Positions 28,458 to 37,018 of a stretch of DNA of 64,000 nucleotides are shown in pieces (the stretch's first letter is position 1; every line of letters begins with the position of its first letter). This DNA is from Pseudoduganella dura (GTDB lineage Bacteria > Pseudomonadota > Gammaproteobacteria > Burkholderiales > Burkholderiaceae_D): the NCBI RefSeq assembly GCF_009727155.1, contig NZ_WNWM01000002.1, positions 6,510,001 to 6,574,000 of the forward strand, read 5' to 3'. The translations under genes and the position numbers were made by a program. The notes beneath the pieces were generated by a model, which ran no database searches, was not told the DNA's origin, and saw only the letters and a program-made list of their open reading frames with translations.

Positions 28458-30830
28458 TCATTGCCGGCGCAGCAGCTTGGCGAATTCCGCGGCCGGCAGC
28501 GGCCGGCCGTACAGGTAGCCCTGGCCCTGTTCGCAGCGCAGCAGCCTGAGCAGCTTCGCTTCCTCTTCGGTCTCGATGCCTTCGGCCACCACCTTCAGGT
28601 CGAGGCTGTGCGCCAGCGACACGATCGTCGACACCAGCCCCATGTAGCCGGCATCCTGCGCCATCTTCATCACGAACGAGCGGTCGATCTTCAGCACGTC
28701 GACCGGCAGCGTGACGAGGTAGGCCAGCGACGAGTAGCCGGTGCCGAAGTCGTCGATCGCCACCGGCACATCGAGGTCGCGCACGCGGGTGAGGATATCG
28801 ACCACGCGCCGGTGATCCGCCACCAGGCTGCTTTCCGTGACCTCGATCGACAGTGGCGACAGGTGCGCCTCCGCCGTATTGAGGGCGCGTTCGATGTCGT
28901 CGAACAGCGAATCGCAGCGGAACTGGGCCGGCGCCACGTTGACGGCGATCTGCGGCGGCTCCAGTCCCGCGTCGTACCATTCGCGCCAGTCTTCCATGGC
29001 GCGCTGCATCACGTTGCGGCCCACCTGGGTGACGAGGCCGCTGCGCTCGAGCACCGGCACGAATTCAGTCGGCTGGATCAGCCCCCGCACCGGATGGCGC
29101 CAGCGCACCAGCGCCTCGGCGCCGGCCAGCTTGCCCGACTTCAGATCGATCTTCGGCTGGTAGAAGTTGACGAACTCGCCCCGTTCCACGGCCTCGCGCA
29201 GTTCGGCCTCCATATTGATCTGGCGCGCCAGCGCGTGATCGGCGTCGCGGTCGTAGAAGCCGATCGGCTCGTCCTGGGTGCGGGCGCCGGCCAGCGCGTC
29301 CCAGGCCTTGACCAGCAGCTCGTCGGCGCTGGTGCCGTCTTCCGGCAGCATCGCCGCGCCCACGTTGATGGCGCACCAGATCTTTTGCTGGTCCACCTGG
29401 TAGGAGCCTTCCAGCAGGGGAATGATGGTATCGCGCGCATAGGCGCGCGGCGAGCGCTCCTCGTCCGCCGGGTAGAACAGCGCGAAGCGGCCGATGCCCA
29501 CGTGCGACAGCACCATCCGGTCCGCCACCTGATCCTTCAGCCGCTGCGCCACCTGGCGCATCAGGCCGATCGCGGCAGTGTTGCCGTAGGCGGAACTGAT
29601 CTCGTCGAACCGGTTGATGTTAATGAGCAGTACCGTGCCGCTGGCATTGACGGCGGCCAGCGCGGCGATTTCCTCGTCGAAGCGCAGCCGGCTGGGCAGG
29701 CCGGACAGCGCATTCGTGCGCGCCAGCCGGGACAGCTCCTGGGCATTGACCAGGCGCTCGATGCCGAAACTCAGTTCATTGCCGAGCTCACCCGCGCGCT
29801 CCCGGTAAAAATGGTCGAAGAATTCCGGGCGGTGCGAGTAGAACGAGATCACGCCCCAGCACTTGCCGTTGACGAACAGCGGAATCGCCATGCACGAGGC
29901 CATCCGTCCGTCCGCGCCGGCCAGCTGGTTCGAGAACTGCAGCTTGCCGCTGGCGACGGCGGCGCCGGCCAGCTCGGGCAGGAACCAGTCCGCCGCGGCG
30001 GCACCCGTTTCGAAATCCTTCGCCTGCCGCTCGGTGCCGTCACGCGCCGCCGAGGCGAACAGTTTCAGGCTGCCCGTGGCCTCGTCGACCCGGCTGATAT
30101 CGACGATCTCCAGGCCCGGCTGGTGGCAGGCGAACCGGCACGCGTCCAGGCACAGCGCGTCGATCGTTTTTGCGCGGGAGATGAGGGCGGAAAGGCGCGA
30201 CAGCAGCACGTAGAACGTGTCGTGCCGTATCAGGGCGCGTTCTTTTTCCACCTCGGTGGTCATGTCGATCGCCGAGCCGCCCAGGAACGGTTCGCCGCCG
30301 ACATCGATGGGAAACTTGTGCACCAGCCAGTGGCGGGTGCCGTCGTGCGACGTTTCCATCGTCTTGATCGTTTCGCCATTCTCGAGCACCGCGCGGTCCT
30401 GCTCCTCCAGGCTATGGCGCACGTCTTCAGGCCAGAAATGGCTGTCATCCATGCCGACCACCGTAGGCACGCCGAAGAAACCGGTCAGCGCGGCGTTGCC
30501 CATCACGTAGCTGCCGTTGCGGTCCTTGATCCACAGCGGGGACGGGGAGTGCTCGGCGAAACCGGACAGGAAACTTTCGGCGCGCGCCAGCTGGCGTTTC
30601 AGCCGCTGGCACGCGGCGGCGGTGGCGGCCAGGTCGGCCAGCGCCTGACGCTGCCCGGCACTCATCGCCGGCGGGGCACACGCCAGCAGCGCTTGCTCGT
30701 CAACCAGCGTTTCCGGAGCCACTTCCTTGCCGCAAAGGTAGCCGGCGAGCCGGAGCAGTTCCGGCGGCGGGCCATCCCCGTCGCTCCCGGGCGCCAGTGC
30801 TCGTTGTTCCTGGGTGGCGATATTGTTCAT
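28458..30830 (-). CDS. PAS-GAF-GGDEF(degenerate)-EAL c-di-GMP phosphodiesterase
   Basis: A 790-residue cytoplasmic protein. In order: a PAS domain (about 90-205), a GAF domain (about 215-365), a GGDEF-like domain and a C-terminal EAL domain (about 545-785). The GGDEF site reads VGIGRFALF, so the diguanylate cyclase site is lost. The EAL domain keeps EALVRWRHP, EVTES, DDFGTGYSSL and the KIDRSF / EGIET segments, so c-di-GMP hydrolysis to pGpG is expected, with the dead GGDEF as a possible GTP-sensing module. ATG 30830 is preferred; an upstream start would add a His/Asp-rich stretch of 17 residues. Confidence 0.9.
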   Translation of the reverse strand: MNNIATQEQRALAPGSDGDGPPPELLRLAGYLCGKEVAPETLVDEQALLACAPPAMSAGQRQALADLAATAAACQRLKRQLARAESFLSGFAEHSPSPLWIKDRNGSYVMGNAALTGFFGVPTVVGMDDSHFWPEDVRHSLEEQDRAVLENGETIKTMETSHDGTRHWLVHKFPIDVGGEPFLGGSAIDMTTEVEKERALIRHDTFYVLLSRLSALISRAKTIDALCLDACRFACHQPGLEIVDISRVDEATGSLKLFASAARDGTERQAKDFETGAAAADWFLPELAGAAVASGKLQFSNQLAGADGRMASCMAIPLFVNGKCWGVISFYSHRPEFFDHFYRERAGELGNELSFGIERLVNAQELSRLARTNALSGLPSRLRFDEEIAALAAVNASGTVLLININRFDEISSAYGNTAAIGLMRQVAQRLKDQVADRMVLSHVGIGRFALFYPADEERSPRAYARDTIIPLLEGSYQVDQQKIWCAINVGAAMLPEDGTSADELLVKAWDALAGARTQDEPIGFYDRDADHALARQINMEAELREAVERGEFVNFYQPKIDLKSGKLAGAEALVRWRHPVRGLIQPTEFVPVLERSGLVTQVGRNVMQRAMEDWREWYDAGLEPPQIAVNVAPAQFRCDSLFDDIERALNTAEAHLSPLSIEVTESSLVADHRRVVDILTRVRDLDVPVAIDDFGTGYSSLAYLVTLPVDVLKIDRSFVMKMAQDAGYMGLVSTIVSLAHSLDLKVVAEGIETEEEAKLLRLLRCEQGQGYLYGRPLPAAEFAKLLRRQ

Positions 30831-30960
30831 TTTTTGCAATCTTGTCGAATCGTCATGCTTATTGTCGTGCTGGTGGTGCATGCGGCGGTGCCCGTCGTCG
30901 CGCCCATGGTCACAGCGCGCGACATCGCGGTCACGGCGCCTTCGGCAGTCGGTACGATCC

Positions 30961-31443
30961 TCAGTCCGTCAGCTTGAACTTGAGCTGGATGGTCAGCGCG
31001 CCATGCAGGCGATCCTTGTACTTCGGTACGATAGCAAAGTTCACACCCACCCGCTGGTACTCCACGCTTACCACGGGAATCAATGCCGGGAACCAGCCGC
31101 CGTCGCGGTGGTTCGGGTAGCCGTCAAAAGCGCCGACGACGGCGCCCAGCCGCAGGGGGCCCAGCGAGAATGGCTGGTAGTAGATCCCGGCATAGTTCGA
31201 CATTGCCCGGTCGCTGTTGTGGAAACGCCCCACCGTGGCGGCCGCCACCGTTGAAAAGCGGTACTCGGCGCCAATGCCGGGATTGGTATCGTCCAGCCCT
31301 TTGTCGCGGTCGAAGTGGTAGGAATAGAAGCCCGGGTTCACCCATAGTTCGCTGCGCGGCTGCGACTCGATGACCCCGAACGGGTTGGCGTGGACAGCCG
31401 TCTGGCAGAGCAGCAGCGCTGCACCCAGCAGTGCGTAATTCAT
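30961..31443 (-). CDS. Small outer-membrane beta-barrel protein, possibly PagP-like
   Basis: A 160-residue protein with a signal peptide (cleavage after AVHA) and alternating strands ending in ALTIQLKFKLTD, a pattern of an eight-stranded barrel. The tail (PALIPVVSVEYQRVGVNF, then YKDRLHG) resembles the last strands of lipid A palmitoyltransferase PagP, but the catalytic triad cannot be placed with certainty. ATG 31443 has AGGAGAAAA upstream. It lies downstream of nothing obvious and upstream of the EAL gene in the same direction (130 bases apart). Treat as an uncharacterised barrel. Confidence 0.6.
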   Translation of the reverse strand: MNYALLGAALLLCQTAVHANPFGVIESQPRSELWVNPGFYSYHFDRDKGLDDTNPGIGAEYRFSTVAAATVGRFHNSDRAMSNYAGIYYQPFSLGPLRLGAVVGAFDGYPNHRDGGWFPALIPVVSVEYQRVGVNFAIVPKYKDRLHGALTIQLKFKLTD

Positions 31444-31597
31444 GCCGTTTTCTCCTGATCGTTGATGGCGCGGCAATTATAGCGATAGCTCAAGCATTGC
31501 GTGCCCCTTTGATAACGGTAAAACAATTAACGATTGGAAATTGACTGCCCTTTAGCAATCCCGGACAGTAAGAACCCCACATGACAGGGAGTTCGAA

Positions 31598-32494
31598 ATG
31601 CAGAAACGAATTGGGCAATACCGGCTCGGGATCCTGGCCGCTGTCTCGCTGCTGGCGGCATGCGCATCGACGACGAAACCGGGCACCGTCGGTGTACAGC
31701 GCCAGCAACTGATGCTGGTGTCCGCGGAAAAGGTGGAGCAGATGGCGCTGGTCAACTACACGCAGCAGAACAGCAGCGCCAGGTCGGCGGGAAAGCTGGT
31801 GACGAAGGGCGCCGAATATGAACGGCTGAAGAAAATCGCCGCGCGCCTGCAGGCCCAGGTCACGGCATTCCGGGACGATGCCGCGAAGTGGGACTGGCAG
31901 CTGGCCCTGATCGATGCGCCGGTGGTCAACGCCACCTGCGCCCCGGGCGGCAAGATCACGTTCTACACGGGCCTGATCAGGCAACTGAAGCTGAACGACG
32001 ACGAGATCGCCATCATCATGGGCCATGAAATCGCCCATGCCCTGCGTGAGCACGGCCGCGAGCGCGTGTCGCGCGCGTATGCGCAGAATGCGCTGACGAC
32101 CACGGCCCTGGCGGCCGCGCCGAACAGCCAGGCGCAAATCCAGGCGGCGAACACGGTGGCGCATTACCTGTACATGCTGCCGAACTCGCGCCAGAACGAA
32201 TCCGAGGCCGATGCGATGGGCCTGGAACTGGCCGCGCGCGCCGGCTACAAGCCGGAAGCCTCGGTGGCCGTATGGCGCAAGATGGCCGCGCTGGCGCAGA
32301 AGGCGGGCGACAAGGCGCCGGCCGAATTCGCATCGACCCACCCGTCGAACGATACCCGGATCAGCGACCTGACGGCGATGCTGCCGAAGGTGGCGCCGCT
32401 GTACCAGGCCGCGCCGCGGCCCCAGGCGGAGGCGCGCCCGCAGGCGGCGCCGGGCGCGAAGCCACCCTCGCGCGTTCAGCCCGCGCGCAAGTGA
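31598..32494 (+). CDS. M48-family metalloprotease lipoprotein (LoiP/YggG-like)
   Basis: A 298-residue zinc protease anchored as a lipoprotein: the signal ends in the lipobox LAAC at residues 18-21. The catalytic motif is GHEIAHALREH, with the third ligand in NESEADAMGLELAARAGY. LoiP-type proteases act on envelope proteins and respond to low osmolarity. The C-terminal end is a Pro/Ala/Gln-rich tail. It is divergent from the barrel-protein gene. Confidence 0.92.
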   Translation: MQKRIGQYRLGILAAVSLLAACASTTKPGTVGVQRQQLMLVSAEKVEQMALVNYTQQNSSARSAGKLVTKGAEYERLKKIAARLQAQVTAFRDDAAKWDWQLALIDAPVVNATCAPGGKITFYTGLIRQLKLNDDEIAIIMGHEIAHALREHGRERVSRAYAQNALTTTALAAAPNSQAQIQAANTVAHYLYMLPNSRQNESEADAMGLELAARAGYKPEASVAVWRKMAALAQKAGDKAPAEFASTHPSNDTRISDLTAMLPKVAPLYQAAPRPQAEARPQAAPGAKPPSRVQPARK

Positions 32495-32498
32495 CCGC

Positions 32499-32993
32499 TT
32501 ATTCCTGCAATTTCAGTTCCCAGTAGCCGACGTCGATCCAGGTGCCGAACTTGAAGCCCACTTCGCCGAAGTGGGCGACTTTCCTGTAGCCCATCCTTTC
32601 ATGCAGCGTAACGCTGGCCGCGTTCGGCTGGGCAATGCCGCCGATCGCCAGGTGGCAGCCCGCCTCGCGCAGCCGTTCCAGCAGCGCCGTGTACAGCGCG
32701 GTGCCATGGCCGCTTCCGGTCTCTCCTTGCGCGATATAGACCGTCGTTTCCACGGAATAGCGGTAGACATGGCGCACGCGCCACCGGGTCGCATAAGCAT
32801 AGCCGGCGATGGCGCCGTCGTCCGTTTCCAGCACCAGCCATGGCAGGCCGTCTTCCTCGACCGCGGCGATTCGCCCCCGCATGGCGTCCGCCGGCACCGG
32901 TTCTTCCTCGAAGCTGATGGTGGTGGCGGCAATGTACGGATTGTAGATGGCGGCGATGGCTTCGGCATCGGCGGGGCGGGCGTCGCGGATCAA
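32499..32993 (-). CDS. GNAT-family N-acetyltransferase, phosphinothricin-acetyltransferase-like
   Basis: A 164-residue Pat-type GNAT: IRDARPADAEAIAAIYNPYI at the start, AGYAYATRWR, ETTVYIAQGETGSGHGTALY as the acetyl-CoA loop, and LHERMGYRKVAHF near the end. The open frame runs upstream through the repeat region, but a TTG at 32993 with AGGAG about 6 bases before it gives exactly the family N terminus. Its end is 5 bases from the convergent M48 gene stop. The second Pat-like GNAT of this window is at 21308-21823. Confidence 0.85.
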   Translation of the reverse strand: MIRDARPADAEAIAAIYNPYIAATTISFEEEPVPADAMRGRIAAVEEDGLPWLVLETDDGAIAGYAYATRWRVRHVYRYSVETTVYIAQGETGSGHGTALYTALLERLREAGCHLAIGGIAQPNAASVTLHERMGYRKVAHFGEVGFKFGTWIDVGYWELKLQE

Positions 32994-33010
32994 ACTGGCT
33001 CCTGGGTGCC

Positions 33011-33041
33011 GTCTCGTGTGCTCGGGTCGGGCACACGAGAC
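33011..33041. repeat. 11-bp perfect inverted repeat upstream of the GNAT gene
   Basis: GTCTCGTGTGC at 33011-33021 and GCACACGAGAC at 33031-33041 with a 9-base loop. It adjoins the 47-bp tandem units. It could be a transcript hairpin in the leader of the minus-strand GNAT gene or part of the repeat cluster. Confidence 0.75.
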
Positions 33042-33044
33042 AGG

Positions 33045-33156
33045 CCTGCGAAAGTTCAAGCAATGTGCCGGGGCCAGGCACCGGGACAAAACCTGCGGAA
33101 GATCAAACAATGTCCTGGGGCCAGGCCCCGGGACAAACACTGTGCAAGATCAAACG
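33045..33156. repeat. Degenerate 47-bp tandem repeat, about 2.4 units
   Basis: Units start at 33045 and 33092, and a partial third unit near 33139 matches for 17 bases. Each full unit starts CCTGCG-AAG-TCAA, contains a palindromic GGGGCCAGGC core, and ends CCGGGACAAA. The period is 47 in both steps. It fills the gap between rlhA and the downstream GNAT gene. There are no spacers, so it is not CRISPR-like. Confidence 0.8.
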
Positions 33157-33164
33157 CCGGGTGT

Positions 33165-35135
33165 TCAGGCGCGCGGCCGCTGCTTGTGGAACACCATCGG
33201 GCTGTATGGCACGGCCGACGGTGGCGGCGAGTTGAGGATGCCCGGCTTCATCGCGCCCACCACGTGCATCTCGCACGGCTTGCAGTCGAAGCGCAGTGTG
33301 TAGGTTTCGCTGCCCGAGACGAGCGTCATCGGCTCGGCTTTCACCTGGCCCTGCACGCCTTGCACGCCCTTGGCCTGTTTCGGGCACAGATTGAACGAGT
33401 AGCGCAGGCAATGCTTGGTGATCATCAGCGGCACGGCGCCCGGCTCTTCGTGCGACTCGTAGGCGGCATCGATCATCTGCACGCCGTGCTTGAAATAGAA
33501 CGCGCGCGCCTTTTCGTTGTAGACGTTGGCCAGGTAGGTCAGCTGCGTTTCCGGGTAGACGGCCGGCGGTTCGGCGGGCGCCTTGCGGGGCGGGCGCTGC
33601 CATGCGGCCAGGCGCGCGGCCTCGTGGGCGGCCAGCGCGTCGCGCCGCAGCCCATTGATCGCACCGGACGGCACGAACCAGGGCTGCGACAGCTTCAGCT
33701 CGACGGCGTCGGCCGCGAACATCGTATTGCCCAGCTTGCCCAGGCTGGTGCGCAGCGCCGTCTCGGCCTGCGCCGCCTGCTGGGCAGGCTGCAGGGCCAG
33801 CGCCGCATCGGTACTGCTGGTGATGCCGTCCTCGTCGATGACGGTCAGCGTCAGCCCGTCCGCCCGGTCGGACAGCACGAGCTGCACGCCCACCTTGCGC
33901 TCCGACGATTTCTTGCTCAGCACCGCTTCCCACTGGTGATCGCGGTTGCGGTGGATCTCCGTACCCGGCTTGAGCGCGGTGAGGGTGCTCATCGGCTCGT
34001 TCGGGAACACGCGCCACCGCTGGCCGTCGCCATCCTCGCCCAGCTTTTGCACGGTATTGGCCTGGATGCCGGCCGATGCGCGCTTGACCATGTAGTTCAG
34101 GCCATCGCCGTTGGCCAGCGGCGCGTCGGTCAGCAGGTCGAAATGGTCGCCGCCCAGCTTCGTCACGGTACCCAGCCGCACGCCCAGGTACTTCGGCGAA
34201 TCGAACGCGCCGATATCGTCCTGGCGGCCGCCGGCGAAGTAGTCGGTATGGCCGCGGTTGAAATTCTTGTCGACGTCCGGCGTGAACAGTACTTCCGTGC
34301 GGCCGCTCGATGCCCGCGCCAGCTCGGGGCGGCGCTCCAGGATCTCGTCGAGCAGCAGGCGGTAGTGGGCCGTGATGTTCTTCACATACCCCATGTCCTT
34401 GTAGCGGCCCTCGATCTTCAGCGAGCGGATGCCGGCATCGACCAGCGCTTCGAGGTTGCGGCTCTGGTCGTTGTCCTTCATCGACAGCAGGTGCTTGTCG
34501 AACGCCACGACGCGGCCCTGGCCATCGGTCAGCGTGTACGGCAGCCGGCATGCCTGCGAGCAGTCGCCGCGGTTGGCGCTGCGGCCCGTGTCCGCATGCG
34601 AGATGTAGCACTGGCCGGAGAACGCCACGCACAGCGCGCCATGGACGAAATACTCCAGCGGTGTATCGACCTCCGCGCGTATCTTCTTGATTTGCTCGAT
34701 CGTCAGCTCGCGGGCCAGCACCAGTTGCGAGAAGCCCACGTCGCCCAGGAATTTCGCCCGCTCCACGGTGCGGATGTCGCACTGCGTGCTGGCGTGCACC
34801 TGGATCGGCGGCAGGTCCAGCTCCAGCAGGCCCATGTCCTGGATGATCAGCGCATCGACGCCGGCCTCGTACAGTTGCCAGATCTGCCTGCGTGCGAGGT
34901 CCAGTTCGCTGTCGTGCATGATGGTGTTCATCGTCACGAAAATGCGCGCGCGATAGCGGTGCGCGAAGTTGACCAGCCCGGCGATATCTTCCAGCGGATT
35001 GCTGGCATTGTGGCGCGCACCGAAGGCCGGGCCGCCGATGTAGACCGCGTCGGCGCCGTGCAGGATGGCTTCCCGCCCGATCTCGGCGGTTTTGGCGGGC
35101 GACAGCAGTTCGAGTTCGTGGGCGAGAAGCGACAT
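33165..35135 (-). CDS. rlhA: Peptidase U32-family 23S rRNA C2501 hydroxylase (RlhA type)
   Basis: A 656-residue protein matching the long YdcP/RlhA form of the U32 family, which makes 5-hydroxycytidine at 23S rRNA position 2501. It has ELLSPAKTAEIGREAILHGADAVYIGG at the start, the family signature EYFVHGALCVAFSGQCYIS, and Cys clusters in RGDCSQACRLPY and in the C-terminal region (CLRYSFNLCPK, DCKPCEMHVVG) that likely bind a metal or Fe-S cluster. It is divergent from the TerC gene. The older protease annotation is less likely for this length. Confidence 0.85.
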   Translation of the reverse strand: MSLLAHELELLSPAKTAEIGREAILHGADAVYIGGPAFGARHNASNPLEDIAGLVNFAHRYRARIFVTMNTIMHDSELDLARRQIWQLYEAGVDALIIQDMGLLELDLPPIQVHASTQCDIRTVERAKFLGDVGFSQLVLARELTIEQIKKIRAEVDTPLEYFVHGALCVAFSGQCYISHADTGRSANRGDCSQACRLPYTLTDGQGRVVAFDKHLLSMKDNDQSRNLEALVDAGIRSLKIEGRYKDMGYVKNITAHYRLLLDEILERRPELARASSGRTEVLFTPDVDKNFNRGHTDYFAGGRQDDIGAFDSPKYLGVRLGTVTKLGGDHFDLLTDAPLANGDGLNYMVKRASAGIQANTVQKLGEDGDGQRWRVFPNEPMSTLTALKPGTEIHRNRDHQWEAVLSKKSSERKVGVQLVLSDRADGLTLTVIDEDGITSSTDAALALQPAQQAAQAETALRTSLGKLGNTMFAADAVELKLSQPWFVPSGAINGLRRDALAAHEAARLAAWQRPPRKAPAEPPAVYPETQLTYLANVYNEKARAFYFKHGVQMIDAAYESHEEPGAVPLMITKHCLRYSFNLCPKQAKGVQGVQGQVKAEPMTLVSGSETYTLRFDCKPCEMHVVGAMKPGILNSPPPSAVPYSPMVFHKQRPRA

Positions 35136-35330
35136 GGGGAATCCTGGGGTTGAGCGTGGGGCGGGCCTGGGCGAAGGCGGAGATTATAGCGCCCGTGCCC
35201 GCCCGTGTCATTTGGCTGTGGCCATTCGCCCGCAATACGCGCGTCGCGGGCCGGCGGCCGAGCGCCAGCCGGGCTCGCCCACCCCGGCAATTCCCGTACA
35301 ATCTTTTCAACCCTCTACAGGAACGCGCCC

Positions 35331-36896
35331 ATGGAATGGTTCTCCGACCCGAACATCTGGATAGGCCTGGCGACGCTGATCGTGCTCGAGATCGTGCTCG
35401 GCATCGATAACCTGATCTTCATCGCGATCATCGCGGAAAAGGTGCCGCCGCACCAGCGCGACAAGGCCCGGCTGCTCGGCCTGTCGCTGGCGCTGCTGAT
35501 GCGGCTCGGCCTGCTGAGCGTGATTTCCTGGATCGTCACGCTGACCGAACCGTTATTTACCGTCGGCGCCTTGGCCTTTTCAGGGCGCGACCTGATCCTG
35601 CTGGTGGGGGGCATCTTCCTGCTGTTCAAGGCCACGATCGAGCTGCACGAGCGCGTCGAAGGGCAGGCGCACACGCAAAGCGGCCCGGTCGCCTACGCCA
35701 GCTTCGCCGCCGTGGTGGGCCAGATCATCGTGCTCGATGCCGTGTTTTCGCTCGATTCGGTCATCACCGCCGTCGGCATGGTGGACGAACTTGGTGTGAT
35801 GTTTGCCGCCGTGATCGTCTCGATGGCCGTGATGATGTTCGCCTCGAAGCCGCTGACGCGCTTCGTCAACGCTCACCCGACGGTGGTCGTGCTGTGCCTG
35901 TCGTTCCTGCTGATGATCGGCCTGTCGCTGATCGCCGAAGGCTTCGGCTTCCATATTCCCAAGGGTTACCTGTACGCGGCGATCGGCTTCTCGGTCGGAA
36001 TCGAGGCACTGAACCAGCTTGCACGCCGCAATTTCGTGCGGCAGCAGGAGCACCTGCCGCTGCGCGAACGCACCGCCAACGCGGTATTGCGGCTGATGGG
36101 CGAAAAAACCGACGACGCGGCATCGGCCGCGCCGGCGACCGAGGGCGACGCCGCGCCGGCGCCCACCTTCGAATCGGCCGAGAGGCACATGGTCAGCGGT
36201 GTGCTGAGCCTGTCGCAGCGGCCGGTGCGCTCGATCATGACGCCGCGCTCGGAAATCTCGTGGGTCGATCTCGACGACGATGCCGCCTCCATCCGCGCGC
36301 AACTGCTCGACGCGCCGCACAGCTTTTATCCAGCCGGCCGCGGCCAGCTGGACAATATCGTGGGCGTGGCGCGCGCCAAGGATGTGATCGCCGACCTGAT
36401 GGACGGCGGCCACATCGACCCTGCGCGCAGCATCCGCCCGCCGATCGTGATGCCCGACACGGCCGGCGTGCTGCAGGTCATGGAAACGCTGAAGCGCTCG
36501 CACGGGCAGCTGGTGCTGATCGCCGACGAATACGGCACGATCCAGGGGCTGGTGACGCCGATCGACATCCTCGAAGCGATCGCCGGCGAATTCCCCGACG
36601 AGGACGAGCAGCCGGTGGTGCAGCCGCTCGGCGACGGGCGCTGGCGCGTGGACGGCGGCGCCGACCTGCATTACCTGCAGCAGGTGCTGGAGTCGGATGC
36701 GCTGGGCACAGCCACCGACGAATATGCGTCGCTGGCGGGCTTCATGCTGGAACGCTTCGGCGCATTGCCCGAGGTGGGCCAGGTCCTGGTGCTGGACGAC
36801 TTGCGGCTGGAAGTGGCCGAAGTGCGGGACCGGCGCATCGCCTCGGTGCTGATCAGCCGGGTGGATCAAGCCGGGCTGTCGGAAGCAGGGCAGTGA
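35331..36896 (+). CDS. TerC-family membrane protein with CBS and CorC/HlyC domains
   Basis: A 521-residue inner-membrane protein of the YoaE/YegH type. Residues 1-235 are the seven-helix TerC part with [16 protein letters not shown] and [17 protein letters not shown], whose Asp residues are the conserved membrane acidic sites. Residues about 285-420 are a CBS pair ([34 protein letters not shown]), and about 440-515 a CorC_HlyC domain. It may handle metal ions (Mn, Ca) or exported metalloproteins. A TACAAT at 35297-35302 may be the -10. Confidence 0.9.
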   Translation: MEWFSDPNIWIGLATLIVLEIVLGIDNLIFIAIIAEKVPPHQRDKARLLGLSLALLMRLGLLSVISWIVTLTEPLFTVGALAFSGRDLILLVGGIFLLFKATIELHERVEGQAHTQSGPVAYASFAAVVGQIIVLDAVFSLDSVITAVGMVDELGVMFAAVIVSMAVMMFASKPLTRFVNAHPTVVVLCLSFLLMIGLSLIAEGFGFHIPKGYLYAAIGFSVGIEALNQLARRNFVRQQEHLPLRERTANAVLRLMGEKTDDAASAAPATEGDAAPAPTFESAERHMVSGVLSLSQRPVRSIMTPRSEISWVDLDDDAASIRAQLLDAPHSFYPAGRGQLDNIVGVARAKDVIADLMDGGHIDPARSIRPPIVMPDTAGVLQVMETLKRSHGQLVLIADEYGTIQGLVTPIDILEAIAGEFPDEDEQPVVQPLGDGRWRVDGGADLHYLQQVLESDALGTATDEYASLAGFMLERFGALPEVGQVLVLDDLRLEVAEVRDRRIASVLISRVDQAGLSEAGQ

Positions 36897-37018
36897 CATT
36901 CGCACCACATTTGAATAATTTAACGTTATCAATTTAAAACTAAAGATGCCTGAATGATACACTTGTGTTTCTAAAATTTAACGTGTTTTAACACACGTAC
37001 ACAAGGGTAGTCATCAGC
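36897..37018 (+). promoter_or_regulatory. AT-rich leader with a 10-bp direct repeat
   Basis: This 120-base stretch is visibly poorer in GC than its neighbours. AATTTAACGT occurs at 36917-36926 and 36975-36984, 58 bases apart, and ACGTGT / ACACGT form a short inverted repeat just downstream of the second copy. It precedes the frameshifted PQQ-propeller lipoprotein and probably holds its promoter and operator. Confidence 0.5.

Noticed and set aside
28443..30977. An 844-codon plus-strand open frame opposite the EAL gene
   Set aside because: Antisense shadow; the minus-strand gene has full PAS, GAF and EAL motifs.
33045..33156. CRISPR-like array
   Set aside because: The 47-bp units are directly adjacent with no spacers, number only about 2.4, and no cas genes are near.
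32571..35153. An 860-codon plus-strand open frame opposite rlhA
   Set aside because: Antisense shadow covering two real minus-strand genes and the repeat block.
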